A stretch of 64,000 nt of DNA, taken from positions 90,783,565-90,847,564 of the forward strand of contig OZ010595.1 in the NCBI GenBank assembly GCA_963932145.1. Reading direction: 5' to 3'. The notes beneath the pieces are model-generated. The model searched no databases and was not told the origin of the DNA. It was given only the letters and a program-made list of their open reading frames with translations. The stretch is from Acanthosepion lycidas. Taxonomy: Eukaryota; Mollusca; Cephalopoda; Sepiida; Sepiidae. This document shows positions 22,647 to 35,110 of this stretch, one piece after another; position 1 is the first letter of the stretch; each line of letters starts with the position of its first letter. A program made the position numbers and the translations under genes.

Positions 22647-24004
22647 TGTAGGAACCTCCATTAAATTTTCGATACCTAAAGTTTAAAATTAATTTTAAAA
22701 AACAAAAAAGCATTCTTAGAGTTTTCTTTTAAGCTTTAAATTGAAAGCTAAATGATTAAATTAAATTTACTATTTTCAGTAATCAAAATACTATGGTGTG
22801 TTCCAAAAAGAAATTATATTGATTGGAATCTCAACTTTTTGGTCGCTTTTAGAAAATCGATAAATATCGGCCATTCTAAGAGATTTGTGTAAAAAAAAAA
22901 AAAAAAAAGTTTCTATTTAAAAACATATTTGTGACACGAATTTTGTGAGGAAAATTTAGCAAATTTAAATTAATCTGATTTGAAACAAATATTACTTAGC
23001 ATAAAACGTGGGTCCTGTTTGTAGTAGACCCCTTGGATGGGACGCGATATAAAATGGCCTGTGCGCCCAAATGAAGATAGTCACAGGAGGTACGCTAACG
23101 TTTATAAATTAAAGACGTGAAATCCGACAGGTGGAACAAAAATGGACAACAGAATGAGGAATTTATATCAGAGGGCTTCATGTGACTAACTTTATTTGGG
23201 CGCAAGGGCCATTTTATATCGCGCCCCTCCAGGGTGTCCACAACAACTTCAAAAAGAAATTGAATAAGAAAAATTTAAGTTAAAGTAAAAATTATTTTTA
23301 ATAGAATTATATTTAGTCTCGTCTCCAGGTTCTTCTTAACTAACTGAAATTTAAAACAAAAATGTTTGATTGAAATATGACATAAAATTAAAAATATTTA
23401 GATAAATAGGAATTAAAAAAGTAAAAATTACTTTAAATTTTAAAGTTTAAACTTTTCATGGGATTATATGCTAAGCCCGTTGAGACATAAATACAATAAA
23501 ACAAATGAATAAAGAAAGAATTGCAGACGGCTAAATTTTTCAGGGATCTCAACTCTTAAAACACGTGATGGGCTCCCATACTTCATGAAATTAAATGTAT
23601 GTTGGGGGAGGGGGAATAACATATGCACCCCCCCCCCAAAAAAAAAAACAAAGCCTTAAAAAATAATTTCATTTGTGAATAAGTCCCGAAAAATCCGACA
23701 ATCATTTGATTTTTGCAAGAATTTCTAAATCAATGTTTGTCACCTGGGGTGGGGGCGCTAAAACACTAACCGTAAATATTACGTCAACCGCTGACGCAAA
23801 AAAAAAAAATTAACAAAAATTTCGAACGTGCTAGAAATGATTAAAAAAAATTTAATGAAATAAAAAAATGTTTTTGGTCTTTCATTTTAATAATAACGTA
23901 AACATTTTGACGATAAAACTTTATTTTTATTAAGTTTAGGCGTTTTTTTTTTTTTTTTCATCATGCTATGCTGTTTTTTCAGCGACATTGTGGAGGTGCC
24001 TACA
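22647..24004. mobile_element. AT-rich non-autonomous TIR DNA transposon, copy I
   Basis: The left end TGTAGGAACCTCCA and the inverse of the right end, TGTAGGCACCTCCA, agree at 13 of 14 positions. The left 150 bp closely match two further copies at 42232 and about 42960 (shared phrases AATACCTAAAG, AAAGCATTCT, AATGATTAAATT, TTTTCAGTAAT). The right end TTTTTCATCATG matches the right end of the 46.7-kb copy. There is no transposase ORF. A separate MITE is inserted at about 23017-23247. Confidence 0.65.
23017..23247. mobile_element. MITE with about 50-bp terminal inverted repeats, nested in copy I
   Basis: The core arm GCGATATAAAATGGCC, followed by GCGCCCAAAT, reappears inverted on the right as ATTTGGGCGC and GGCCATTTTATATCGC. 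Similarity continues outward on both sides through TAGACCCCTTGG and its counterpart CCAGGGTGTCC. The element is about 230 bp long and non-coding. GC-rich ends stand out from the AT-rich host element. Exact ends are uncertain by a few bases. Confidence 0.7.
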
Positions 24005-24032
24005 TTTAAGTCTTAAATGTAGGCACCTCCAC
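23990..24032. repeat. 43-bp palindrome: two TIRs end to end
   Basis: The 21-bp arms (23990-24010 and 24012-24032) are perfectly complementary around a single central T. The left arm contains the right terminus of transposon copy I, so the palindrome joins two termini head to head. Confidence 0.9.
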
Positions 24033-24226
24033 TGCTACTACATTTTTAAGTTTTAAGGTAATAGCAGTGATTACTAATTATTTCGAGTGCTGTCCGGAAT
24101 AAAACAATGTCTTACATAGAGACAGACATAACAACGTAATGGTGAAGCAAGGCATTTAAACAAATGAATTTAAAATGAAACTAAAGATAAAGATTTATTT
24201 ATCAACAAATAACAATTTACTTACAT

Positions 24227-24290
24227 TATTTACATGATCCGGACCGTTATCCTCATCTTCATTGCCATATTTAGTAGGCACTGTGAAAGG
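24227..24290. repeat. Partial foldback-element arm
   Basis: CATTTACATGATCCGGACC, then TATCCTCATC and TTGCCATATTTA, match the left arm of the element at 24475-24755. Confidence 0.45.
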
Positions 24291-24474
24291 CTGCTTTCCA
24301 TTCTTTGGGTTGTGTTTTTTCTAAAATTAACCAGTGTCAGAAACTGATCATTGCTTTTTATTTTATTTTTTTTTTTTTTTCTCCTTTAACTGCAGATTCG
24401 GCTTTGCTATTTGCTTCTTGATTTCCGGGGCACGCCATGAGATGTTCAAAATACCATTTTTTTCCGGGTTCTTT

Positions 24475-24755
24475 AATACACTATTTACATTGTTCGGACT
24501 ATCATCCTCATCTTTGCTGCCATATTTATCACAACGTTTCGGCCGTTGTACACCCTGGTTTTCTTCAGGTGGTTGGAACGTCGAACTGAACCCTTTATTT
24601 CGCTCAGTGGGGTAGACTGTTCTAGTTCCACGTGCCATGTCTAATGGATGTCAGTTATCAGTTATCTCCTGTTAATTCCCCTCTCCAACAAAGCAACATA
24701 TGGCAACAAAGATGGGTATGATAGTCCGAACAATGTAAATAGTGTACATAATACC
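24475..24755 (-). mobile_element. Foldback element related to 57700-58070 (shorter copy)
   Basis: The left arm (CTATTTACATTGTTCGGACT, then CATCTTTGCTGCC) recurs inverted at about 24705-24755 (GGCAACAAAGATGG...AGTCCGAACAATG). The interior from GGTTTTCTTCAGGTGG through CCACGTGCCATG and TCCTGTTAATTCCCCTCTCC is the reverse complement of 57890-57990. The tRNA-like portion present in the other copy is missing here. Confidence 0.6.
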
Positions 24756-26617
24756 TCATCTCAGAAATATAGACAGATACTGAAGTTCTTAAATGATGAA
24801 GACTGAGGCAGTAGTGTCCACTATTTCCAAGAAGTTTGAAAAGTAATTGACAGTCAAGAGCTGCTCGACGCTTTCAAACTCAAATGGGTCAACGATAACC
24901 TTCCGCCGCGGACGATTATGTAGCGTGTGACATTAATGTCTCTTTAGGCTTTTTTGTTGTGAATTTCACGTGTGGAGATGTATTCTCGTATGTCCGATAA
25001 CTTGCTTGGCGAGAAAACCCATTTTCTGGTCTGCCGTAGACACCCGTCAATACCTCGTACGTGCGATCAGTGAAGTACACGTTTAATGTCACTCTGCAAA
25101 CTGAGAGGAACGAGTACACGGTCACCTTTAAATATGAGGCCATCTTGAGCGGACATCTCTTTACGTAAATGGAAATATGGGTGTAGTGTAGCTGAAAGAT
25201 TTGCCTTATCAGACGCCCTCACCTGTAATATGGTTTTCTTCCGCTAGTCACATACTTTGCCCTGGTCTGTGGCTCTGTTTAAGCCTTTCATCGCGGATCG
25301 AAAGGAAGCTGACCATATTCACATGTGCAAACGGTTTGACAGCTCTCATCTGTCAAATATGATCGTGATAGCATGTCTACGATTTATATGTACTTTCCCT
25401 TTTTGGGTACGTAGTAACATTTCCTGTAGACGTTTTGATGCTTTTTCGCAAGAGGTTTCTTCACTATGTTCTCTAGTGGTCAGTGTGAATCTCTGTCCTC
25501 CTACCATATATGTACTGGTGAAATTTCTCCAATTAAAATACTATTGCAAGCATTTCCTTCTCAATTTTTGCATAACTCAGCCCTGTCTCAGCGGGGGTCC
25601 TGTTTGCCACAGGATTTCCTTACTGTTGTAGGGCTGCACCAATTCCTTCTGAGCTTACATCATACTGAATTACGAGTGCTTCTTCTAGTTCGTAAAAACT
25701 GAGTACTTGTGCATTTGTCACAAGTTGCTTCAAATGCGAAATCGTGTGCACGAGACCATGTGTATGGAACATCTTTACGTGTCGGTCATCAGTTCGGTTC
25801 CATGAGTGAGGATAGATTGCAGCAGAAATCTTGCCAAGTCATTTACAGTTCCACAATCTTATCAAGTCCCGCTGTTTTCCTATTTTAGGTGCTTTTTTAA
25901 AGCTGTTTCAAGTTCTGTGTCTGTAAAGTTTCCAGGTTTAATGTCAAGATGTTCAATGATTTGTTCGGCAATAATATCTAAAATACCAGGTACCTTCCCC
26001 AAAAGATTCTTAAAATGGTCTATCAGCCTGACTAATAGCTTTTAACTTGGATTTATTTGTTGATTTTCTGCCTCTGATCTCATTGACAGATTTTCAAGCA
26101 AGAACGAAATGTTTGTTGTCAGTAGCAAAGTTGAACCGGAGTTTTTTCTTGGATGTATTCAGTTTCATAATCGGATTTATTAATCTTCATAAGAGTTCTT
26201 GAGTTGAGTAAGTGCTTCGTTGAAGTCTTGGATAGATTTAAGGGATGGATTTGAATTTTTTATGGCGACTTTTTCTTTCACATTAGCCCTTTGTGATGCA
26301 GTGCTATTTGATTTCCAAATAACATTGAATCACAACGGAAAGAAAAATCCGCCATAAGAAGTTCTACTTTGATATTCCCTTTATTCGGCTATATACACCA
26401 TATGGTTTACAAGATCTCGAAAAATGTGCATACTAGATGTGCGCCTTGCATATTTTGGGTTTCTGGTCGTGATGATACGTGTTTAGAGTAAATTGAAATT
26501 GTAATTCCTACTACGACAGTCTTTGCCTTTTTTTGGTTGTATCTACTAAACGGGACTGCGACAATGCTTATTAAAATACAGCAGTAGGTCGTTAGTCATC
26601 TTCTCAAGTCTTACCGT
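24756..26617. other. Probable decayed retroelement sequence, otherwise unassigned
   Basis: No intact ORF. Minus-strand translations next to the gag remnant give isolated Cys/His-containing scraps (about 26400-26480) that could be a gag zinc-knuckle region, but no convincing pol domain was seen. Confidence 0.25.
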
Positions 26618-27090
26618 TTATAAATCCGTTGCGGCTGCAAGGACTGGTTTTATGTTAATCAGATTTTCTTGTATGAACTTGAGTCGTATGATGTCGCTGC
26701 TCACCCCAATTTTTGTTGATAGCGCAATCAGTTCATTTAAATAAACGGAAGGTCTGTCTGTAAGAGTGGAAGAAGACATTAATTTGTCAAGCGTCTCTGG
26801 ATTCAATTTCTCATGCAACGTTACGACTGCTTCATTAAGTTTACTACAATTTCCCGATTGTAAAATGGTAGATTGTAGCTTGCATACTATCTCCGGTAGT
26901 AATGCGGCCAACGCGTGATAAAATTACTGTATGTGTGTCCCTATCCTCTTAATGTTGGACTGTGCCCCCACAACTGAGAATCATACAATTCCATTCGATT
27001 CAATGAACACGGTTGCTTTAATGGATACTGTTTGTAGCGATTCGCCGACCTTCATGGATGCTTGATTCATCTCGTGTTCGTTGTCAGACA
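26618..27090 (-). pseudogene. Ty3/gypsy-type gag remnant
   Basis: The minus-strand frame 26911-26618 reads ALLPEIVCKLQS, then LMSSSTLTDRPSVYLNEL and SSDIIRLKFIQENLI, the pattern of the LTR-retrotransposon gag core domain (a conserved DR-P-S-L helix followed by a leucine-rich helix). Upstream, a start-like MSDNEHEMNQAS at about 27090 matches typical N-termini of this gag group, but is separated by frameshifts and stops near 26930-27000. It is a decayed fragment, unable to assemble capsids. Confidence 0.55.
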
Positions 27091-27879
27091 TGTGAAATTG
27101 TGATCAATACTGTAAGAATAGGTATGTATTTCTTCGCACTTCGAGGGTTACCAGGTTGTTGTGGTGTGGGGCTTAGGGGTTAAAATGAACAGTTGATTTA
27201 CCCGCGCCAAGAAAATTAATGAAGGATGATAATGGCGAAGAAACACACGGGTAATTTTAACAAAACAAGATGAGGAATTTATTTACAAATATATACTTGA
27301 ATACACTTGAAGTAGTTTCAGTAGCTCGTAGTTTTAAGAATTTTCATGAAAAGAAAATATTCATACAACATTAAATATCTGACACAAAATAATATTAAAA
27401 AATGTGTAAGAGAGTTCGTTTCTCATCGAAGAGATATATGATTTGGCTATGTTTAAAAATAGACAAAGAGTGTTTGAAATAATTAGCTTTCTAGAATTGT
27501 TGAGAGAAAATTCTTTGTAGTGTCTCGTGCTGGTTAGAAGCCGATAATATAATTGGCGAGTAATTTTACACAAACGAGAACGTCAATGCTGGTTGCGATG
27601 AACTGAAACGAAACATTTCATATGACTTCAGACACTCTTCTGATTAATTTTTCTCCTCATTTTATATCAAAAGGAATTTCGTGCAGGCTTACGAATTTAT
27701 TTCCTTCTTGGCCGATCGGACAATTTCTATGAAGGCAAGGTTTTCATTGGTCTAAAAACAATTTCACACAGGCTCGCTAATTTATTCCCTTCTTGTTCCT
27801 CAGCTCACTGGTTAATTTCTGTGAAAAGCAAAAATTTCTTCTTTCCCATTTCTCCGAATTTGAAAGGAGTGGGTGAAAG
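27091..27879. other. Possible LTR-like block, no gene
   Basis: AT-rich. A phrase GAATTTATTTACAAATATAT near 27275 resembles the beginning of the block at about 31035 (GAATTTATTAGTGAATAT). This hints at diverged LTRs of one family, but I could not align them fully. Confidence 0.25.
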
Positions 27880-28600
27880 GTGTTATTATTATTTCACATT
27901 CACTACATATGGATGACCCCAGAGCTCTTTGTTGTGATGATCATTCTGTTATTCCAGTTTGTAAGTATACCGACAGGAGCAATAACCCAAAGTTCTTCCA
28001 GCCGCTTCCTTTTTTATTTGAAGGATCATGGGCACTTGCGTGCGTTCCGGTACGGCGTATGCGGTGTCACAGTTCCGTCAACTTTTAGATGCAACTGCTC
28101 GAATAATGATCGCAGAACACCGTAGAAGATACCCGTATAATCTGTTAATAGCTGTTTGTATTCTGGTACCGAATTAATATTAGTAATGCTATCGTAGTCC
28201 ACAGTTATCAGGTTCATTTGTTCACATGCGCGTTTTCCTAGCAAATGAATGACACTTTCTTGACTGCAGTGAATTCAACTGAATGTTTCTTCGTATTTTG
28301 GTGGTTGTACTGCACGGTTCGACATTTACCAATGGGCGCTACTTCCGGCCCGTTCCAAATTTTTATTTTTTTTGCAACTTTGGTTGCAGATAAGCGTCAC
28401 GCACATATTTCCACGGAATTACATTAACCGACAGTAGCTCCAAAGTCCACTTGGAACTTCACTTTCCTTTGGTTGAGCATCATATTTGCCGTAGATAATT
28501 TTATCTGACTGATCTCTTTCCGAGTTTATGAATAATACATATGTCAATGGAAGAATTTGAGAAAAAAAACAAAAAACAAAAACAAACAAATAAAACACTG
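27880..28600 (-). pseudogene. Ty3/gypsy-type protease to RT-linker remnant
   Basis: Read from high to low coordinates across several frameshifts, it gives an aspartic protease active-site scrap (VDFGATV near 28440), then KIWNGPEVAPIGKCRT and HSVEFTAVKK, then a frame at 28244-28026 with LGKRACEQMNLITV and LHLKVDGTVTPHT, the conserved segment between retropepsin and reverse transcriptase in gypsy elements of the K02A2.6 type, and then GILTNWNNRMIIT of the RT start. RT proper is not present. It is broken by many indels. Confidence 0.65.
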
Positions 28601-30744
28601 TCAATCTTGTGCTTAGATTGAACCTCCTTTATTTTTCAACTAGAATAATTTCTCCGACATTTCAGTGCAAAATGATTTACAAGAACTCTTTTCTCTCATT
28701 TATAAGGATTCTTTTCTCTCTATATTATATGCTAAAGGATTTAGAAACTTTCAACACGAGAACTTTCTGATAGGAACCTATGAACTCTGAATAATGTATA
28801 TTTTATTTTAAGAAATATAAATTTTTATCAGTATGTAAATGCTGCTTTCTTAAGTGTTGGGTTTACCAATGTAAATGGTGTTTTGTTGAAAAGATTAATG
28901 TGGCTGCGTGTTGAAGAGCATTTAACATTTATACATTTTTTAAAATCAAGGAAAAACAATGGAAAACCGATTTGTGTTTCAACGATAAAATATATATTAA
29001 AATCAACAACAAATACAAGGTAATTTTTGTAGTGTGTGAATAAGGAGAAAAAAATATTTTCCCTTTATCTGTTAGTTGAATATGGTAATATTTAAATAAG
29101 CAAGTTTTCTGAATATAATATTCAGAGTTCTGCGTTGAAATAAAATGTGTATTCAGAAGATCGTACAGTTGTGTGTTTGTAACTCACAGGGTTGTTGCAA
29201 CTTGGTTTGTTCACAAAGGACTGGTGGTGAATGATATTCAAGTTCTGAGTCTGTGTGTGTGCGTGCGGAGTGAGTAGAATGAATAATCTGTGTAGACGCG
29301 TGTGAGTAATTAAGTTCTACTGTCTTCAACTTTACTGTTTGATTTGGGAATGAATCCGAACTTATATTACTATCGGTGGCTCCCAGCACGAACGCGGGAT
29401 AAATTTTGAAAGAACACGAAAAATATCTGATTGGATGAAAAATTAACCAATCGGTGATTTTATAACAAAAGCATGTTTGTGAGTTAACGGTAGGAAAAAT
29501 TCAGTGTGGTGAATGCGATCAGTAAATTGTCCTGTGATATTTAGTATATATTATTTGACCAATCACAGTTCAGAAAAATGTAGGCGTGACATAGTAGTAA
29601 TCACTACAAGTACATGCAATATATATATTTGTATTTATTGTCTTTGCATGTATTTTTAAAAAGTAATAAATTTGTGTATATTTGGATTAAGGTCGTTATA
29701 CGAAACTAATTTCATCTTGTCATTATGTACAGAAACCAGAAATAAATATATCTTTATTCTATTTAGTATACACTTGATTGTTATTGCCAATTTTCCCCTT
29801 CAAGTCATCCACCGCCGAGAGAAACTAGTATACGAATTAACCGCATTTAAGCAAGACCGACCATTCCGAACTTGTAGAGTATACGAAATAAAAATAACTC
29901 TTTTCTCCACGGTTTTCAAATTCGTGAGCCTATGCGAAAATTTGTTTTTAACCAATAGAAAAAGGGATTGGCTCCTGGTTGAAGAAAAGACCAAGACAAA
30001 ATTTAAAGAGCCTATGTGAAAATTTATTTTGGCCACTGGAAAGAGAGCAGCTTACAAACTGAGAGAAAGGTAACGAACCAATGAGAAATCGCTTTTTGAT
30101 ATAAATAGCCAGAGAAAGTTGAATCAACGGAGATAAAGAAAAGGAAGAATGGAGGAGACAGAAAGCCAAAGTTCCACGTATCTGAATAACGCCGGTGTCA
30201 AATTACACGCTGATACATTATCAACCACTAATGAAAGCAGGACAATTTCAAAGAACTCTATTCAACTCCAAAGCTAAGAACCTTAAAATGTATCTTTTCA
30301 TTTATGTTGAATACAACCGTATAACTTTTATGTGAAAAACGATCTCCCTTAGTTCGTTTTAAACAATTCGGAATATTACTTTGAGTCCGATGATTTAATA
30401 TGAACATTTCACTTCTTGACAATTCATCGAAACTACGAACTTTAAATATTTGATTCCTTTTCCTCAAACAAGCGACTGACAACTTCAAATGTGTAAATTT
30501 GTAAATAAATTCCTTATCTTGTTTCGTTAAATATAACACGTGTGTTTCCTCGTCACTATCCCTCAATACTTCAGACTATTACTACGTAGTAATAAAATAT
30601 CACAATGTCAAGCTACCGAGTGCCGTAGCAGGATTTTCATACGCGACCTGTCACAAAACAAGAAGAAGAAAAGTAAGCAAACAAATCTTTCGAGTTAATT
30701 TAGGAAAGGGTCGAGAAGTACACGTACATAAAGTACATGTACAC
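28601..30744. other. LTR-like and intergenic sequence, no gene
   Basis: The segment at about 29400-29640 contains AAAATTAACCAATC, AAATTGTCCT, TGACCAATCAC and AAATGTAGGCGTGA in that order. The same order of phrases recurs at about 33440-33620, so both are probably diverged copies of one LTR family. The rest is AT-rich and unassigned. Confidence 0.35.
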
Positions 30745-30747
30745 CAC

Positions 30748-30789
<42 letters not shown>
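30745..30789. repeat. (CA)n microsatellite
   Basis: About 22 AC units. Confidence 0.95.
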
Positions 30790-30792
<3 letters not shown>

Positions 30793-31972
30793 CGGAAAAC
30801 CCGGATATTAAACTATAGTAAATGTGTAACTTAGAAGAAGAAATTTTATGTCACATGGTTATGTACGGGTGTTGCTACATATATTTATCTTTTGACTAGA
30901 AAAGGCGTGATTAAGGAAAGTAAAGACGCTGGAGGTTTCTATCCAATGTGGCGTGCACAATGCAATTTATATTTGACGTAAAATAGCACATAGTATAAAA
31001 TACAAAACAGAACGTAATGATTCAAAACATAACAATTGAATTTATTAGTGAATATAAGCTGAAGGTTTGCTAGAGTTATGTCTCTTAGATTTGGAAATAT
31101 TTGTACCTGAACTCATAAAGTGAATTATTAAATTGTAGTTTAGAAGAATAAGTTCCTGTTGCATGTTAGGAATTGTGTATTGGATAAAGTTGGTAAGAGT
31201 TCAGAAGAGTTAAGAGTTGTACTTGTGTGAATGTTGTAATGTTCTTTAACGTTTGGTCAAGACGGGAGTTCTTGAAGGTTACATTTTGGCAGCAAGGATT
31301 GAGACGCAAGAGAGACTGAAGAGAAACACGAGGGAGCTTATTCGTGGGGTTTTTTTTATATATAAGGCTGGGTATCACGTGATCGGCTCAACCTTAGTGA
31401 GCGGGAAATTTCATTCTTCGCGTGCAGGATATCTGATTGGTCGGAATTGACCAATCAGCGAGCTAGTTTTGAGATCAAACAATGAATGCTTGTCACATGA
31501 TTTCTATATACTGCGTGTATGTAATGGTCGTGGTAGTTACCACAGTTATTTATCGCTGACGTATCTCCCAGAAGGTAGATTAGGTTTAAGGCTTCAGATT
31601 CTAGATTCAGAACTGTCACACAGACAACAGCCAAGTGGATTAACGTGTAGGGGTATTGACGGCCTAAATCAATCCGTATATTTTTTTACTTTACAAATGT
31701 GTAAGCAAACAAGAGGAACAACACAAAAACTGTTTTTACAATAACAAACAATATTCATATTTATGTATGTCAATGATATACAAGCATAATTAATAGGAGT
31801 TACTTCCCTTTGACTGGAATTAAAGTATTTACTAAAGAAATATTTTTATTTGACCTAGAAAGTTGAATGAACTTGCCGCTCAAAATGTTCACTGTGAGTG
31901 AGTTGAAAGAATTCTGTAAAGCTGAGAATATGTTGATAAACTTAGCTTCAGAAGAGTTGAAGGAGTGACTGT
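30790..31972. other. Third LTR-like block, otherwise unassigned
   Basis: The segment at about 31415-31560 has TGATTGGTCGG, GACCAATCAGCG and GTGGTAGTTACC, resembling the two blocks at 29.4 and 33.4 kb. No coding sequence is recognised. Confidence 0.3.
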
Positions 31973-32699
31973 TGTGACACTATTTAGGTTACTAGAAAGA
32001 AAGAAGAAGAAGAAAAGAAAGAAAAAGGCGAGAATTAAATTTAGGTGATAAGAAGCTACCACGAAAAGGACACTAAGCGATGTTGGAGTTGGAGTTGGAG
32101 ACAGACAGGCAAGCAGTTGCCGTGAGCTGAGGGCTCGCAGACGCCTCGCAGACGCCTCGCAGACAGCTGACTAAGATTCCACGCAATTCCGAACTCAACT
32201 TCTAACCAAGAACAATTTATTTTTGAAGAACGACTTAAACTCACACCACCAAAAACAAGTTTTACGAATATCACCTGAAGATACACCATAACCAGTTTCT
32301 TAAAAGAACAATTTAAGATGTTAAGACTCGCCAAACAAACACAAAGTATCACGAATCCATATAAGCGGGTTGGAAGAAAGACGCAGTCCTGTATTCAGCA
32401 ACCAGATATAAAATATTGTTATCCCTTTTTAACATATTTGAACTTTTCGAGTTATTACTCTATTTTGTTTTGTACATACACTTGTGCGGTATTGCCCTTG
32501 TTCGGACTCGACTTGCATTACGGCCCGGCGACTGATTGATTTCGTCTACCTAAGATCAAATCACAACGTGGGTAGGTTAGACTAGAAATCAAAACAGTTA
32601 CTTCGGTAACCAGACGTTGGGGGCGAGCTGGGAACGACAAGGCTGATACCGAATCTAACCAGATTCCCATCCGAATCACCAAAAGGTTAGAATGTCACA
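31973..32699 (+). mobile_element. Candidate solo or flanking LTR with TGTGACA...TGTCACA ends
   Basis: The 727-bp block starts TGTGACAC and ends TGTCACA, giving 7-bp inverted ends. It is followed immediately by TTTGATGCCGCGACC, which resembles a tRNA primer-binding site of gypsy-like elements. No second LTR copy was found in the window, and the internal sequence that should follow is cut short. Confidence 0.35.
32082..32164. repeat. Short tandem repeats inside the candidate LTR
   Basis: Three TTGGAG units (about 32082-32099), and three copies of GCCTCGCAGAC or close variants at about 32131-32164. Confidence 0.8.
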
Positions 32700-34883
32700 T
32701 TTGATGCCGCGACCGATACCAAGCCAGTTGGTCGTCACAGGACAGGATAGCACGACGGACGTGGCCAGGCAGACGTCACATTTCGCGCAGCGACACCGGG
32801 GGGGGGGACGTCACAATGTTCCGTAATGTTTGTAATTAAGTTACTGTTGTTAGTAATGTTCTGTAGATTCAGTTAAGATTCAATACTGTAAATGAGAAGT
32901 TTTCAGTAAGTAAATGAGTCCGATGCTGTTTTGAATCAACAAAGTCCTGTTTGATTGTGCTTGGCGAAAGTTACAGAGAGAAAATGTAAGTTTGTAGTTG
33001 TAATGAAAAGAGACCTTTTTAGAAAGTTGAATATTAAGGTTTTATTCAAAATAAAAAAGAGCATACATAATTACCAGTTACATAGTTATAAGATATGGAC
33101 GAACGGACGCCAGAGAGGAAGAAAGAGGCGTCCCACCGTTATTCATAAACACAAGATCACGTGACGTGAACCAACGCGAAATCATACAACAGTTCGTATG
33201 CAGATAAGTAGAAGGTATTAAATGAATGAATACAAAAGAATTATAAGTATATCACAACAGTAGTTACGAAATTCTGTGTCTGTGTGTGCGTTAGAGTGTG
33301 ATGAGCAAGATCGTGGATTTGTGTTGACGGCTGGGATCTTACTGGCGACTTGCGAAAAATCGCCTTTATTTAAGGACAAGAGGTAGCCTTGCACGGAACC
33401 GCGGGGAAACTTGATCTTACATTAAAAATATATGATTTGTTAAAAATTAACCAATCACTACACACGTACTAAACAGAATAGGTAAGCATGCTCAGAACCA
33501 AAAGATTCAAAGGAACGACTGTGATGGCTAAATTGTCCTATACAAAGGTAGTAGTAATTTATTAGCCAATCGCATGCGAATAAAATGTGGATGTGAATAA
33601 CATAGCAACCGCTATAAGTGAATGCTGGACAATTTCCTCACAAGCGAAGCGAAAACTTTATTAAAAAAACTGTATTTTTTTTTATTATTATTATTCTACT
33701 CGGTTTCTGAACATTAAAAAAATAACTGTTCTAAATTTGTATGTTTCATTTTCGTTTTTACAATTTATCTTTAGGCAACATGTGCTTTTAGTTAGAAACA
33801 TTGAAAATACCAATACAACAGGGAAGTTTTAAGATAATGGGAACAAAAAGAACACTTATACTCAGAATCAAAGAGAGAATGTTGCGGCACATAATAAGGA
33901 AAGAGGGTTTGGAAAATTTGACACTCACTCATAGGACATGGTAGGAGGAGTAGAGGGAAACAGAAAATAACGATTTTGTGTAAAAATGGATGACATAACA
34001 GGTACTCGGGAGGATAGTAAAAAAACGAAAAAGATAGAAAGTTGTGGAGAGACATATTCACCCACGTCCTGAAGAGACACGGCACATAAAAATATTTTTA
34101 AATAATATTTTAATTCATTTATATTTTAGCAGTAAAACATTTGATGAAGCCGTCTTTACGCACTTTTTTAAAAAAATAACTTTTATTAGTTTTATTCATT
34201 ACAAAAAATGACATGTCCCTAATTAAATTACTCATTAATTTTTTTTATTGAAAGATAATTTTTTATTTAATTCTATATTACTTTTTTTTAGTTTTTCTGA
34301 CTGTTCTTGTTTCAGTTTCTGTTTCTGAAATTACTTTTTTCTACTCTAGTAAAAAAATGTATAACTTTTTCTTCCATTCATTTTCCTACAACCAACTTTA
34401 TTCAACGTCTTTTATTTTTAAGTAGGAAAATGAAATTTCACATTTTAAAATTTAAATCAACGAATCGGAATATGCAACCAAAATCCATGGACACGGAAGA
34501 AACAAGATGTTCTGTTTATCATAAAAACTGAACATCTTTTGTTTATGTATGAACTCAGATTTTCAAATAATGTTAAAGACTCACTAAATTAAGAAATTTA
34601 CGGAAAAAAATAAAACATTCCCATCGTGAATCATGGATTTTCCTTTTACGGTACAATTTTTCGCGCCAACAAAAATAGAGAATTATTTCAATTTATTTTT
34701 AAAGTTGTGATTTATTTCCCTTGTACACCGACATTTCATGAAACAGAAATTAAAAGGTCAGCATATTGTGGGGTCAGCACACATCTGTATTTTGTTGCAT
34801 GTAAAGTCAGATAAAAAAGCTTCATTTCTTTTTTCCGAGTTGAGCCGAACGGAGGAAAGTGAAATATCGATAAAGAAACCGAA
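32700..34883. other. LTR-like sequence and upstream flank of the MTHFD1-type gene
   Basis: The block 33430-33640 matches the order of phrases at 29400-29640 (ATTAACCAATC, AAATTGTCC, TAGCCAATCGC, AAAATGTGGATGTGAA). No coding sequence is seen. The 50 bp before the gene's first ATG are free of an obvious TATA box. Confidence 0.35.
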
Positions 34884-35110
34884 ATGAGTCACGTGGTCAT
34901 TTCTGCACACGTGGGTCGACGCCTTCTTAATTCATTAACAAGAAATTATTTCATCAGGACGTCTAGTCTTGTTTCCTCGCCTGGTTTTCAGTGTTGGTTC
35001 ACGTCATCTAATCTTTTGTCCCAGAAAATCAAAGCTTTCCAGCATCTTCCTACTTATCGCGACTTTGGTACGATGTCTGCTGCTACACTCAGTGGGAAAG
35101 AAGTATCGGC
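34884..35110 (+). CDS. MTHFD1-type exon 1 (N-terminal extension)
   Basis: It encodes residues 1-75 plus two bases of 76. The donor is a perfect GTAAGT. The second in-frame ATG is at 35073 (A at -3). The first ATG has G at -3. Confidence 0.85.
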
